From the NCBI GenBank assembly GCA_030765645.1, contig JAVCCE010000023.1:1-64000 (forward strand): a DNA stretch of 64,000 bases, given 5' to 3'. Of the stretch, positions 9,336 through 17,627 are shown in pieces (position 1 is the stretch's first letter; the number at the start of each line of letters is the position of its first letter). The DNA is from Candidatus Hinthialibacter antarcticus. GTDB taxonomy: Bacteria > Hinthialibacterota > Hinthialibacteria > Hinthialibacterales > Hinthialibacteraceae. The translations under genes were made by a program, and so were the position numbers. The notes below the pieces were generated by a model. It did not search any database and was not told where the DNA came from. It worked only from the letters and a program-made list of their open reading frames with translations.

Positions 9336-9979
9336 TTGGCCCCCCTCTGTGAAGCAGCCAGTTCTACGCCAAAACGGGCGCATCGTTTGTGTTAAACAAA
9401 AGAATGGACAATTATAATACTAGATTAAGGAATTTGACGCCAATGTCAAGAAAAAAAAGGGACTTATCCACATTTTTTCGTCATGTGCAGCCTATCAAGG
9501 CTCGTACCTAATCATTCTTTTGCTTCATAAAAATCTCTTCTTATAAAGCGTTGTCGTCAAAGCCCCTGCTTATTCACTACGATTTTCCTGTTGATTTTAT
9601 CGAACACTCCGCCGCGACTGCTACGCACAAATGGCTGCTGCGCAACAAGTTGCTTGAGAGGCGTCAGTAAAATCTACGGGTACTTCCAAACCACACACTT
9701 TGCCAGTGCTCCGGCAGGGTAATTAAAGCGTTACTATAATAAACCCAAAATGATAAGAAGCAAGTTCTATTCCCTGGGCGCATTCAGTTCTATACTTTGC
9801 GCTCCGTCCCTACAAGGTTCGGTTCAAATAAAAGAATCTCAAGCAATTTCTTAACATTTTCACTGTTTATCGTGCATTATAAGGCGCGAAGAACATGCAA
9901 CTTATTGCAAAAACTCGCTGGACTTTTTTTTAAAATTCGGCAATATTGTCCCATCACTTACCAATAAAAGGGGAAAACC
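9336..9979. other. Long intergenic region between divergent genes
   Basis: About 640 bases without a convincing gene. It must hold the promoters for the giant secreted gene (minus) and the GT-C gene (plus). On the minus strand a TATTATAAT stretch near 9413-9421 and a TTGAC/GTCAA dyad (9433-9448) could be promoter and operator, but spacing is not ideal. A single perfect DnaA-box sequence TTATCCACA lies at 9464-9472. No cluster of boxes or AT-rich unwinding element was seen with it. No tRNA or known small RNA was recognised. Confidence 0.4.
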
Positions 9980-11824
9980 GTGCAGCAGTCGCCCGAAGAT
10001 GAAAAGCCCGATTTGTTAAATTCAGAGCCAGAACCTGAAAAGCGCTCGAATCTGTTCGACGAAGAAGACGAGAAAACTGAAGAGGACGCTGCGCTCGAAA
10101 AAGCCGCAGAAGAGGTGGAAGATGAGTATATTCCGACCACTGAACCAGGCGGCGTCTGGCCGTTAACTTTTTTCATTGGAGCCACATTGCTGTACCTGAT
10201 GTTAGCGATCGGCAGCATTAGCGAAAAGTACGTCGACTTCGGCGACGGCAACTATCTATATATATCGTGGCGGGTTATGTTGGGCGAATTGCTATACAGC
10301 GACTTGCCCAGCCCTCAACCTCCGTTGTTGTTATTTCTCGGCTCGATTTTGATGGGGCTGGGTGGGGGCGAGGACATTTTTATTCGCCTCTGGCAGGTCA
10401 TTCAACACGCGCTAACCGCCTGTTGCGTGGTCGCCATCGGCCACCGCATGTTCGCCCAAAACCTGGTTTCCTACCTGGCGGGGGCGATTTATCTCTTCCT
10501 GCCCGAGGGGGTTTGGTGGTCGGCGGGCTTTCAATCTGAGCCGCTGCTTATCTTACTGCAAGCGCTGAACTTGCTTTTATTTCTGACCGCTGTTCGAGAA
10601 AAGCAGGCGGGAAAAGCGCTCTATGCGTCTGCGCTGGTTTCGGTTTTATGCTGTTACGTCAACATGACAGCGCTGCCGTATGTCGTGCTGCAATGGTTCT
10701 TTGTCTGGCTGCATTTCCGCCCCATGATAAAAGAATACGCGCTGGCATTTTTAGCGCCCGCCATTCTGATGCTGACGTTTATGCTCTGGTACAGCAACGG
10801 GCAATATATTGACCACGTGTTTTTCCGCCAGGTGGGCACCTACCCCACTGAGTCGATGCAAGGCACGCTTTCTTACTTTATTTCTAAACTCGTAACAGAC
10901 GGCGGCGACATCCTGCATTGGGAAGGCGGATGGGTTTTCGCCTCAATGGCGGGCATTCTTCTCTTCGCGGGCGACGACAGTACCAAAACCTTCCGGGCGA
11001 AACCTTATATTATCTGGTGGGCGATTTTTTCGCTGGGCTCGATTATTTTCGTCACCAAAGGCGGGACGGTCGAATATATATTCACTCTCGGCGAGCCAGC
11101 CGTCGCGTTGTTCGCTTCGTTTTTCATCTGCACATTTTTCATGGCGACCGGGGTCCCGGCGCCGTTTGGGACGGGCTTGCAGCCTGCGATTCAACTGGGC
11201 AAATGGGTATTGCTGATCTTTTTAGTGGTTCCGGCATTGGTGATGAAGCCCATACAGTTGAATTACTACACGTTTACCAATTCACCGGTTGTGTTTGAAC
11301 TCTCACATGATGAGATGATTGCCATTCAGCGGCTCATTCAATCAAAGGCGGATGAAGACGATGAAATCCTGGCGCCGCCTTATTTCGCCTATCACGCCAA
11401 ACGCAAAATAGTTGGAAATATGTCTTCGCTGTTTATCTTGCTGCACGCCTACTACACCGAGTGGGAGCAGCTCATCGAAGATCGCGATCTTCCGTTTGCG
11501 AATGAACTGCCCACCCGCAGCGGCTCGATCATCAGTTCGCCGCTGAGGCCGAGTTACGAACCTTCGGCGGTCCTGCAACTGGCCGCTCTGTTTGGCCGCG
11601 AGCCGAAACTGGCGGAAAGTTATCCAGCCATTGCGCTGTTTTTAGACGTTCGGAGCAAAATTCTTTCCGGCGACGTACCTATTATTATTGCGAACACCAA
11701 TCACCCGTTTTTCCATGTACCGCCGCTGGACGACGCCATCCGCAAGGGCATGGTGCGCTCGCAAAACCAGCTCAGCCTCGCCAATCGCGAAGAAAACCTG
11801 ATAATCTATGAATCGAGGAGATGA
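9980..11824 (+). CDS. GT-C-type polytopic membrane glycosyltransferase, putative
   Basis: A 614-residue protein starting at GTG 9980 behind an AAGGGG site. The first 50 residues are very acidic and cytoplasmic (EEDEKTEEDAALEKAAEE). About ten or eleven hydrophobic segments follow, then a soluble C-terminal part of about 170 residues. The first extracytoplasmic loop reads DFGDGNYLYISWRVMLGE followed by SPQPPLLLFLGS, which matches the Asp-containing first loop of GT-C enzymes of the ArnT/PMT/GT39 group that use lipid-linked sugars. Family membership is therefore well supported, while donor and acceptor are unknown. It stands alone, followed by a hairpin and a convergent small gene. Confidence 0.75.
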   Translation: MQQSPEDEKPDLLNSEPEPEKRSNLFDEEDEKTEEDAALEKAAEEVEDEYIPTTEPGGVWPLTFFIGATLLYLMLAIGSISEKYVDFGDGNYLYISWRVMLGELLYSDLPSPQPPLLLFLGSILMGLGGGEDIFIRLWQVIQHALTACCVVAIGHRMFAQNLVSYLAGAIYLFLPEGVWWSAGFQSEPLLILLQALNLLLFLTAVREKQAGKALYASALVSVLCCYVNMTALPYVVLQWFFVWLHFRPMIKEYALAFLAPAILMLTFMLWYSNGQYIDHVFFRQVGTYPTESMQGTLSYFISKLVTDGGDILHWEGGWVFASMAGILLFAGDDSTKTFRAKPYIIWWAIFSLGSIIFVTKGGTVEYIFTLGEPAVALFASFFICTFFMATGVPAPFGTGLQPAIQLGKWVLLIFLVVPALVMKPIQLNYYTFTNSPVVFELSHDEMIAIQRLIQSKADEDDEILAPPYFAYHAKRKIVGNMSSLFILLHAYYTEWEQLIEDRDLPFANELPTRSGSIISSPLRPSYEPSAVLQLAALFGREPKLAESYPAIALFLDVRSKILSGDVPIIIANTNHPFFHVPPLDDAIRKGMVRSQNQLSLANREENLIIYESRR

Positions 11825-11843
11825 GGGAGGGGTAGGAATAGTC

Positions 11844-11863
11844 GGGCGCAGCACGCTGCGCCC
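11844..11863. repeat. Short GC-rich hairpin after the GT-C gene
   Basis: GGGCGCAGC and GCTGCGCCC pair perfectly with a two-base spacer, 20 bases after the stop codon. There is no T-run, so it is more likely a small dispersed palindrome or mRNA 3' end stabiliser than a classical terminator. The CCCCTAC that follows recurs in the hairpin at 18870-18906. Confidence 0.6.
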
Positions 11864-11877
11864 CTACTGGGGAAAAT

Positions 11878-12090
11878 TTATATCTTGTCTTTACCTGAAC
11901 AAGACTGGCGTTCCTCACTACAGTTTTCGACTGGCGTTTTCAGCCCTTCCTGGATGGATACCCGCATGCCTTTAATTGAAAGAAGATAATCTGAATCATT
12001 CATCTTTTTGGGTAGTTCGGCGCTCTGTTGTTTCAATTTTTTTGCATAAGGATTCTTGCCTGATTTCTTAAAATCGTAGTTATCTTTCAT
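11878..12090 (-). CDS. Small orphan antitoxin-like protein (BrnA/Phd-like mosaic)
   Basis: A 70-residue protein from ATG 12090; the frame is open further upstream, but that part has no coding character. The first 20 residues (MKDNYDFKKSGKNPYAKKLK) match the conserved N-terminus of BrnA-type antitoxins. The following part (DYLLSIKGMRVSIQEGLKTP) resembles the C-terminal toxin-binding tail of Phd/YefM antitoxins instead. No toxin gene lies on either side: upstream is the rpsB leader and downstream the end of the GT-C gene. It is probably a decayed or recombined antitoxin, and expression is uncertain. Confidence 0.4.
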   Translation of the reverse strand: MKDNYDFKKSGKNPYAKKLKQQSAELPKKMNDSDYLLSIKGMRVSIQEGLKTPVENCSEERQSCSGKDKI

Positions 12091-12371
12091 AACGACAACC
12101 TTTTTCACGGTGAGATTTTCATTCCATACTTTATAATGAGCAATTATAGCCTTCGGAAATTTACACGGACATAAAATATTCGTTATCTTGAGAGGCTTCA
12201 CCCGCCCCGCCAACCTTGAAAAAACGCGGGGGGCGGGCATACTATTCAACTGGCCTGGAGGCTTGCCTTTTTGTCGCTCCCGTGAATTCCATTCGCAATG
12301 AGCCAAACAAATCGAGTTCTGCCCCGTAAGCGCTATATCTTACCCCAAACAGGGTACTTAAGGAGTCTGAC

Positions 12372-13274
12372 ATGACAACTGTCAGCATGAAACAGCTCCT
12401 GGAATCTGGCGTCCACTTCGGCCACCAGACCCGTCGCTGGAACCCCAAGATGGCCAAATACATTTTTGGTCAACGCAACGGCATCTATATTATCGACCTC
12501 AAAAAGACGGTCCGCCTTCTGAAAGAAGCCTGCCGTTTTGTGCGCGATCTGTCGCAAGAAGGCGGCAAGATCATCTTCGTCGGCACCAAAAAGCAAGCGC
12601 AAGACACCGTCCGTGAAGAAGCCAAGCGCTGCGACCAATTTTACGTCAACCAACGCTGGTTGGGCGGTATGCTCACCAACTACCAAACCCTGCGCAAAAG
12701 CATCGACAAACTCAAATCGCTCGAAGAAATCCTCAGCGACGAAGCCAAGATGCACCACTTGAAAAAACGCGAGCGTCTCGAAATGTCGCGCCAGCGCGAC
12801 CGCATCGACAAGTACCTCGCAGGCATTAAAGATATGGGCGGGATGCCGGACGCCGTGTTCGTCACCGATACCCGCAAAGACCGCATCGCCGTGCTCGAAG
12901 CGAGACGCTTGAAAATTCCGGTCATCGCCATCGTCGATACCAATTGCGACCCGGACATGATTGACTATGTGATTCCCGGCAACGACGACGCCATCCGCGC
13001 AGTGCGCCTGATCTCGTCGCGCATCGCCGAATCCGTCTTAGAAGGCCGTATGGCCGCAGCCGAAGGTCAAGACGATAAGACAGGCGAAGAAGACAATTCC
13101 GACACGCCCGTCAATTTGACCGCAGACGATAGCCCAGCCGCCAGTGCGCCAGCGGTTGAAACCGCCGCGCCTGCGCCTGCGCCTGCTGCTCCAGTCGCCG
13201 CCGCGCCCGTACAAGAAAGCGCACCCGTTGAAGCCGCTCCGGCGGTACAAACTGAACCCGGAAAAACTGAATAA
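12372..13274 (+). CDS. rpsB: 30S ribosomal protein S2
   Basis: A core component of the small ribosomal subunit. ATG 12372 follows AAGGAG by six bases. The conserved N-terminus ([20 protein letters not shown]), the [13 protein letters not shown] segment, RWLGGMLTN and the C-terminal [14 protein letters not shown] segment are all present. At 300 residues it is about 60 longer than Escherichia coli S2. The excess is an Ala/Pro-rich tail after residue 230 that is probably disordered. It heads the conserved order rpsB-tsf-pyrH-frr, with 19 bases to tsf. Upstream, 12209-12238 can form a GC-rich stem-loop that may be part of the leader. Confidence 0.98.
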   Translation: MTTVSMKQLLESGVHFGHQTRRWNPKMAKYIFGQRNGIYIIDLKKTVRLLKEACRFVRDLSQEGGKIIFVGTKKQAQDTVREEAKRCDQFYVNQRWLGGMLTNYQTLRKSIDKLKSLEEILSDEAKMHHLKKRERLEMSRQRDRIDKYLAGIKDMGGMPDAVFVTDTRKDRIAVLEARRLKIPVIAIVDTNCDPDMIDYVIPGNDDAIRAVRLISSRIAESVLEGRMAAAEGQDDKTGEEDNSDTPVNLTADDSPAASAPAVETAAPAPAPAAPVAAAPVQESAPVEAAPAVQTEPGKTE

Positions 13275-13293
13275 TCATAAGGATATAAGTACG

Positions 13294-13893
13294 ATGGCTG
13301 AGATTAAAGCAACTTTAGTGAAGGACCTTCGTGAGAAAACCGGCGCTGGCATGATGGATTGCAAGAAAGCGCTGATAGAATGTGACGGCGATTTTGAAAA
13401 AGCAGAAAAATATCTGCGCGAAAAAGGCATCGCCGCCGCCTCGAAACGCAGCGGACGCCAAACCAAAGAAGGCGTCGTTTATTCGTACATTCACCCCGGC
13501 AACCGCATCGGCGTGTTGGTCGAAGTGAATTGCGAAACCGACTTCGTAGCGCGGACTGACGATTTCCAGACGTTCGCCAAAGACATCGCCATGCACATCG
13601 CCGCCTCCAGCCCTGCTTATTTGCAGCGCGATGAGGTTGCAGCCGACGAACTTGAGGCCGAGCGCGACCTCTTCCGCACCCAGGCCAAAGAAGCCGGTAA
13701 GCCCGACAACGTCATTGAAAAAATGATCGAAGGGCGCATCAACAAGTTCTATTCGCAAATCTGCCTTATGGAACAACCCTTCATCAAAGACATGAATGTT
13801 TCGATTGAAGATTTTCTAAAAGAAACCATGTCGAAAGTCGGCGAAAACATTCAAATCCGCCGTTTTGTTCGGTTCCAACTCGGCGAAGAGTAA
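13294..13893 (+). CDS. tsf: Translation elongation factor Ts
   Basis: Guanine-nucleotide exchange factor for EF-Tu in the cytosol. ATG 13294 lies nine bases after AAGGA. A longer upstream frame is only the Ala-rich end of rpsB in another phase. The hallmark N-terminal motif (VKDLREKTGAGMMDCKKAL) and the VEVNCETDFVARTDDF core are intact. At 199 residues it is the short form, as in Thermus and cyanobacteria-like lineages, and lacks the extended coiled-coil region of the E. coli protein. It is co-transcribed with rpsB. Confidence 0.97.
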   Translation: MAEIKATLVKDLREKTGAGMMDCKKALIECDGDFEKAEKYLREKGIAAASKRSGRQTKEGVVYSYIHPGNRIGVLVEVNCETDFVARTDDFQTFAKDIAMHIAASSPAYLQRDEVAADELEAERDLFRTQAKEAGKPDNVIEKMIEGRINKFYSQICLMEQPFIKDMNVSIEDFLKETMSKVGENIQIRRFVRFQLGEE

Positions 13894-13953
13894 TCTTCAT
13901 CGTGAATGACGACGCGGGGCGCGCCGTTCGGCGTCCCGCCAGAGCGAGACGCC

Positions 13954-14673
13954 ATGGCAAAGCCACGCAGAGTACTCCTCAAGATTAGCGGAGAAGCCCT
14001 AGCCGGCGAAAAAGGCTACGGCGTCAATTTCCCCACTTTACAAACTGTTTCTCAAGAGATCGCCGCCGCCCATCAAGGCGGCGGTCTTGAGTTGACCCTG
14101 GTGGTCGGCGGCGGCAATATCTGGCGCGGCGCAGACGCAGGCGTCGCCTATATTGAAGAATCCTCCGCCCACTACATGGGCATGCTCGCCACTGTCATCA
14201 ACGCGCTCGCGTTTCAAGCCAGCCTCGAACACGAAGGCGTATTTACCCGCGTTCAATCGGCGTTCCGCATGGAAGAACTCTGCGAACCCTATATCCGGCG
14301 TCGCGCCATTCGCCATATCGAAAAAGGCCGCGTCGTTATTTTTGCGGGCGGAACCGGCAATCCCTATTTCACCACAGACACCGCCGCCGCGTTGCGCGCC
14401 ATTGAAATCGGCGCTGATATCGTTTATAAAGCGACCAAAGTCGACGGCGTCTATTCGTCTGACCCTCTGAAGAATCCAGACGCAAAGCGCTATGATGAAC
14501 TGACTTACAAAGAGGTCTTAGCGAAAGGCCTGCGCGTGATGGACTCGACCGCCATCTCGTTATGTATGGAAAACAATCTGCCCATCGCCATTTTCAACAT
14601 GAACAAACCTGGCGAAATTACCCGGGCGTTGCGCGGGGAACCCGTCGGCACGGTGGTGAAGGCTGAAGACTAA
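13954..14673 (+). CDS. pyrH: Uridylate kinase (UMP kinase)
   Basis: Phosphorylates UMP to UDP with ATP. It belongs to the amino-acid-kinase fold, typical of bacterial PyrH. The start [16 protein letters not shown] at ATG 13954 gives 239 residues, the usual length; an upstream ATG at 13906 would add an atypical 16-residue leader. Motifs: LKISGEAL for phosphate binding, [29 protein letters not shown] and the lysine-bearing [13 protein letters not shown]. It lies 60 bases after tsf in the conserved operon. Confidence 0.97.
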   Translation: MAKPRRVLLKISGEALAGEKGYGVNFPTLQTVSQEIAAAHQGGGLELTLVVGGGNIWRGADAGVAYIEESSAHYMGMLATVINALAFQASLEHEGVFTRVQSAFRMEELCEPYIRRRAIRHIEKGRVVIFAGGTGNPYFTTDTAAALRAIEIGADIVYKATKVDGVYSSDPLKNPDAKRYDELTYKEVLAKGLRVMDSTAISLCMENNLPIAIFNMNKPGEITRALRGEPVGTVVKAED

Positions 14674-14691
14674 CACGTTGGATGGATAGCA

Positions 14692-15249
14692 ATGGATAAC
14701 GAATTTTTAGAAGAATGCCAACTCGAATTTGAAGACGCCGTCGATTGGACGCGCCGCGAACTCTCTCACTTACGCACCGGACGCGCCACCCCGGCGCTGC
14801 TCGACAGCGTGATGGTTGAAGCCTATGGCACCAAGACGCCGCTCAAGCAAATGGCCAATATCAGCGTCCCCGAAGCGCGCATGTTGGTGGTCCAGCCTTG
14901 GGACAAAAGCCAGATCGGCGAAATTGAAAAGGCCATCCTGCAAGCCGACGTCGGCATTACCCCCAACAATGACGGCAAGATCATCCGCCTGCCGATTCCG
15001 GCTCTGACCGAAGAACGTCGGCGGGATTTAGTCAAAGTCTCAAAAAAATTCGGCGAAGAAGGCAAAATTCGCATCCGCCACAAACGCCGTGAGAGCGTCG
15101 AGTCGTTAAAGAAATCGCAAAAAGACGGCCTCATCCCTGAAGACGACGCCAAAAAGATGGAAGACGACGTTCAAAAACTCACCGAGCAATACACCAAAAA
15201 AGTCGACGACGTGCTCGACGCCAAAGAAAAAGAAATCATGGAATTTTAG
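14692..15249 (+). CDS. frr: Ribosome recycling factor
   Basis: Splits post-termination ribosomes together with EF-G. A 185-residue protein of typical size that starts at ATG 14692. The conserved LRTGRATPALLD, VQPWDKSQIGEIEKAI and GEEGKIRIRHKRRES segments are present. The C-terminal helix is unusually rich in Lys, Glu and Asp. It is the last gene of the rpsB operon and is followed at once by a terminator hairpin that overlaps its stop codon. Confidence 0.97.
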   Translation: MDNEFLEECQLEFEDAVDWTRRELSHLRTGRATPALLDSVMVEAYGTKTPLKQMANISVPEARMLVVQPWDKSQIGEIEKAILQADVGITPNNDGKIIRLPIPALTEERRRDLVKVSKKFGEEGKIRIRHKRRESVESLKKSQKDGLIPEDDAKKMEDDVQKLTEQYTKKVDDVLDAKEKEIMEF

Positions 15250-15266
15250 GCGGCCTCGCCGCCTTT
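15248..15266 (+). terminator. Terminator hairpin of the rpsB-tsf-pyrH-frr operon
   Basis: AGGCGGC and GCCGCCT pair around a CTC loop, beginning inside the frr stop codon, and are followed by TTTCGTGTTG. The stem is strong and the T-run weak, so it is a likely but not ideal intrinsic terminator. Confidence 0.65.
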
Positions 15267-15269
15267 CGT

Positions 15270-15669
15270 GTTGTATTTATTCATCTGTACTTTTCGAAAT
15301 GCTTTCTATATTTATCGCTTGGCTACGCTACGCTGACGCTCAGTGATACACTCCGGCCTAATTCACGATTCAATAAACATAAAATCTATCCCCTCTCCCC
15401 CTGGGAGAGGGCTAGGGTGAGGGCTTCGCCTTACTGATTGGCGCTGACGAATTAAGTTTTACTGCTCCCTCATCCTCACTTTCTCCCAAAGGGAGAAGGA
15501 ACAAGCGGCGGCGTTTTCAAAACCGCGTCTCATCAATTGAATGGATACATAATTATCAACATTCTGTCCCCTCTCCCCCCTGGGAAAGCCTGCCTGCCGC
15601 AGGCTGTTTGCTTCACGAGACCAGAGTCCCGCCCTTAAAATAACATGCTTCGATTGGAAGGAACGTAAC
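15270..15669. other. Intergenic region with low-complexity repeat debris
   Basis: About 400 bases with no gene. It holds two copies of a CCCTCTCCCCC-type motif with its partial complement (GGGAGAGGGCTAGGGTGAGG near 15401-15421, CTCATCCTCACTTTCTCCC near 15468-15486) and a CCTGCCTGCCGCAGGC palindrome near 15588. These are short dispersed palindromes. TATTTATCGCTTGGC near 15308 weakly resembles part of repeat family B but is too short to call. Confidence 0.5.
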
Positions 15670-15672
15670 GTG

Positions 15673-16179
15673 ATGAAAAATCGGATTCGCTTAATACTGT
15701 TGCTGCTATGTTTGTCGATGATCTGGGCGCCGTTTCTGTTATTCACGAATTCCTATCGTTTTTTTCAGTTTGAATTTTTTTTGAGCTACATTGATATCCC
15801 TTCGATGTTTTGCGTCTTTTTTCCGTCAATGATTCATCTATTGTTGTTGCACCATCCAAGGCAGATCATCCGCGCCGTCAAGAATTTGATCAATAACGAT
15901 GAGAGTGATGTTGAGTCGTTAGAACTTTCAATGAGCATTTGGAGACACTGGGGATTATTGTTCGTTTCTTGGGGCGTGGTTATGACTTGTTGGAATGTAT
16001 GGCAAATGATGCAATATTTTAGTGATTCCAACAGTATTTTTTCATGGTTGCAGCCAGCGTTCCTTTCAATGCAGTATGGTTCTTTACTTGCCATCGTCTT
16101 TGCCTTCCCCGCCTATTTAATCATCGAAAAGCGCCTGATCGCTGCGAGGATATCGTCAAATGGCTTGAAAGAGATATAA
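15673..16179 (+). CDS. Small MotA-like integral membrane protein
   Basis: A 168-residue protein, with a GTG one codon upstream as an alternative start. GGAAGGA lies just before. There are four hydrophobic segments: residues about 5-25, 35-60, 95-115 and 130-155. The order (YIDIPSMFCVFFPSMIHLLL, then a charged cytoplasmic stretch, then two further helices with a PAFLSMQYGSLLA turn) resembles the MotA/TolQ proton-channel stator fold (FIDIPSLIIVLGG and LLTTLYGALLAN in MotA). The large cytoplasmic domain of MotA is missing. A proton-channel relationship is inference from this pattern. It is followed 19 bases later by a gene of unknown function, probably its partner. Confidence 0.6.
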   Translation: MKNRIRLILLLLCLSMIWAPFLLFTNSYRFFQFEFFLSYIDIPSMFCVFFPSMIHLLLLHHPRQIIRAVKNLINNDESDVESLELSMSIWRHWGLLFVSWGVVMTCWNVWQMMQYFSDSNSIFSWLQPAFLSMQYGSLLAIVFAFPAYLIIEKRLIAARISSNGLKEI

Positions 16180-16198
16180 TAAAAACAGGGGAGACATT

Positions 16199-16669
16199 AT
16201 GAGCAAAAACCTGTTTTTGTTATACCTCAAAGCCTTGATCTGGTCGGTGTTTGTTTCGTATAGCCAATCGACCTTAAACGCCATCGTGCATTGCCTGCGC
16301 GAAGGGCGTATTCTCGACGATTACCCCGAATTCAACGATAGCCATCTGGGCGAATGCCTGCGCTATATCCTCAATGAAATGCCCGACGCTGAATGCCGCG
16401 AGGCGCTGGCTGAGGCGCTGCTGAAAGTCAAAGACGGCGCCGCGTCGACCATCTATCAAAATATGGTGATCGAAGTTGGCCATTACGTCACCGCCGGGGA
16501 TTGCCTCACCGACCTGCCCGCCGGATGCCACGGCGTGGTCTCCCGCATCGAAGGCCAAATGATCGACGTGCTGTTTCGTCTGCCCGAAAAGCGTCTGACG
16601 GCAAAACGCGTCCATTCGTTTGAGGTGATGCCGGTTTATACCTTGACCGTTTCCGACGACAACGCCTAA
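16199..16669 (+). CDS. Conserved-looking hypothetical protein paired with the MotA-like gene
   Basis: A 156-residue protein starting at ATG 16199 behind GGGGAGA. I do not recognise the family. The N-terminus has a moderately hydrophobic stretch (LFLLYLKALIWSVFVSY). The middle is Cys-containing and acidic (ECLRYILNEMPDAECREAL). The C-terminal half is beta-rich (GHYVTAGDCLTDLPAGCHGV and MIDVLFRLPEKRL) and could be a small beta-barrel. Tight spacing to the preceding membrane protein suggests the two act together. Confidence 0.6.
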   Translation: MSKNLFLLYLKALIWSVFVSYSQSTLNAIVHCLREGRILDDYPEFNDSHLGECLRYILNEMPDAECREALAEALLKVKDGAASTIYQNMVIEVGHYVTAGDCLTDLPAGCHGVVSRIEGQMIDVLFRLPEKRLTAKRVHSFEVMPVYTLTVSDDNA

Positions 16670-16784
16670 CATTTTTGAGCAATCAGCCCCTATTCAAATG
16701 CAGCGGAGAATGCGAACCTATGCGAAAGCGGCGTGCGCTGAAAAGAGACGACGCCGTGTTTGCGTGCTCAAGGGAGATAACTGA

Positions 16785-17612
16785 ATGAAATTTGCGATCT
16801 GCAACGAGACGTTTCAAAACGCCGACTTTCAAACCGTGTGTGAATGCGCGTCAAAAGTCGGCTATGACGGCGTCGAAATCGCCCCGTTCACCTTCGGAAA
16901 ACTGGCGACCGAACTTTCGCCCGGCGAGAAAAAAACCATCAAACAAATCGCCGATGACAACGGCCTCGACATCATCGGCTTGCACTGGCTGTTGGTGTTG
17001 CCGAAAGGCGTCGAAAATAGAATGCACATCAATTGCCCTGACGCGTCCGTGCGGAAAGAAACGCAGGACTACTACAGAGAGCTCATTCGCCTGTGCGCCG
17101 AATGGGGCGGCAAGGTGATGGTGCACGGCTCGCCCGGCGCCCGCAATTGGAGCGAAGGCGATAAGTATTACGACGTGTTCCAACGCGCGGTCGATTTCTT
17201 CGGCGGCTGTATGGACCTCGCGGCGGAAAGTGGCGTGACGATTTGTTTCGAGCCCCTGACTCATGCGGAAACCAATTTTATCAACCGCGCCCAGGACGGC
17301 CTCGATCTCATCAACGCCGTCAATCATAAAAATTTTCAATTGCATCTCGATATTAAAGCGATGTGCGGCGGCGAATACGCCTCGCCGGCTGATACGCTCA
17401 AACAATTTAAAGACGTCACCCGCCACATTCACGCCAACGACCCCAACAAGCGCGGCCCCGGCATGGGCGACGTGAAATATGAACCCATCGTCGCGGCGCT
17501 GAACGAAACCGGCTACGACGGCTACGTTTCTGTCGAAGTGTTCGATTACACGCCCGACGGCGAGACCATCGCCCGCGAAAGCATTGATTTTCTAAAATCA
17601 GTATTTAACTAA
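16785..17612 (+). CDS. Sugar phosphate isomerase/epimerase (TIM-barrel, AP endonuclease 2 fold)
   Basis: A 275-residue protein starting at ATG 16785, preceded by AGGGAGATAA. It has the fold and metal-site spacing of the xylose isomerase-like TIM-barrel family: the N-terminal MKFAICNETF strand, a VMVHGSPGAR strand, the metal-binding Glu in CFEPLTHAETNF, Asp/His in LHLDIKAM and HIHANDPNKRGPGMGD, and the final Glu in YVSVEVFDYTPDG. The family includes hydroxypyruvate isomerase and sugar 3-epimerases, and the substrate cannot be read from sequence. The DUF6807 gene follows after 15 bases, so the pair probably works in sugar or sugar-derivative degradation. Confidence 0.88.
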   Translation: MKFAICNETFQNADFQTVCECASKVGYDGVEIAPFTFGKLATELSPGEKKTIKQIADDNGLDIIGLHWLLVLPKGVENRMHINCPDASVRKETQDYYRELIRLCAEWGGKVMVHGSPGARNWSEGDKYYDVFQRAVDFFGGCMDLAAESGVTICFEPLTHAETNFINRAQDGLDLINAVNHKNFQLHLDIKAMCGGEYASPADTLKQFKDVTRHIHANDPNKRGPGMGDVKYEPIVAALNETGYDGYVSVEVFDYTPDGETIARESIDFLKSVFN

Positions 17613-17627
17613 TTGGGGAGAACTGCC

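Noticed and set aside
9464-9472. Replication origin based on a DnaA box
   Set aside because: Only one TTATCCACA and no further boxes, AT-rich unwinding element or dnaA nearby.
12242-12306. Longer N-terminus for the antitoxin-like gene (start at 12306)
   Set aside because: The extra 72 residues are not protein-like and lie in the rpsB leader with its GC-rich hairpin.
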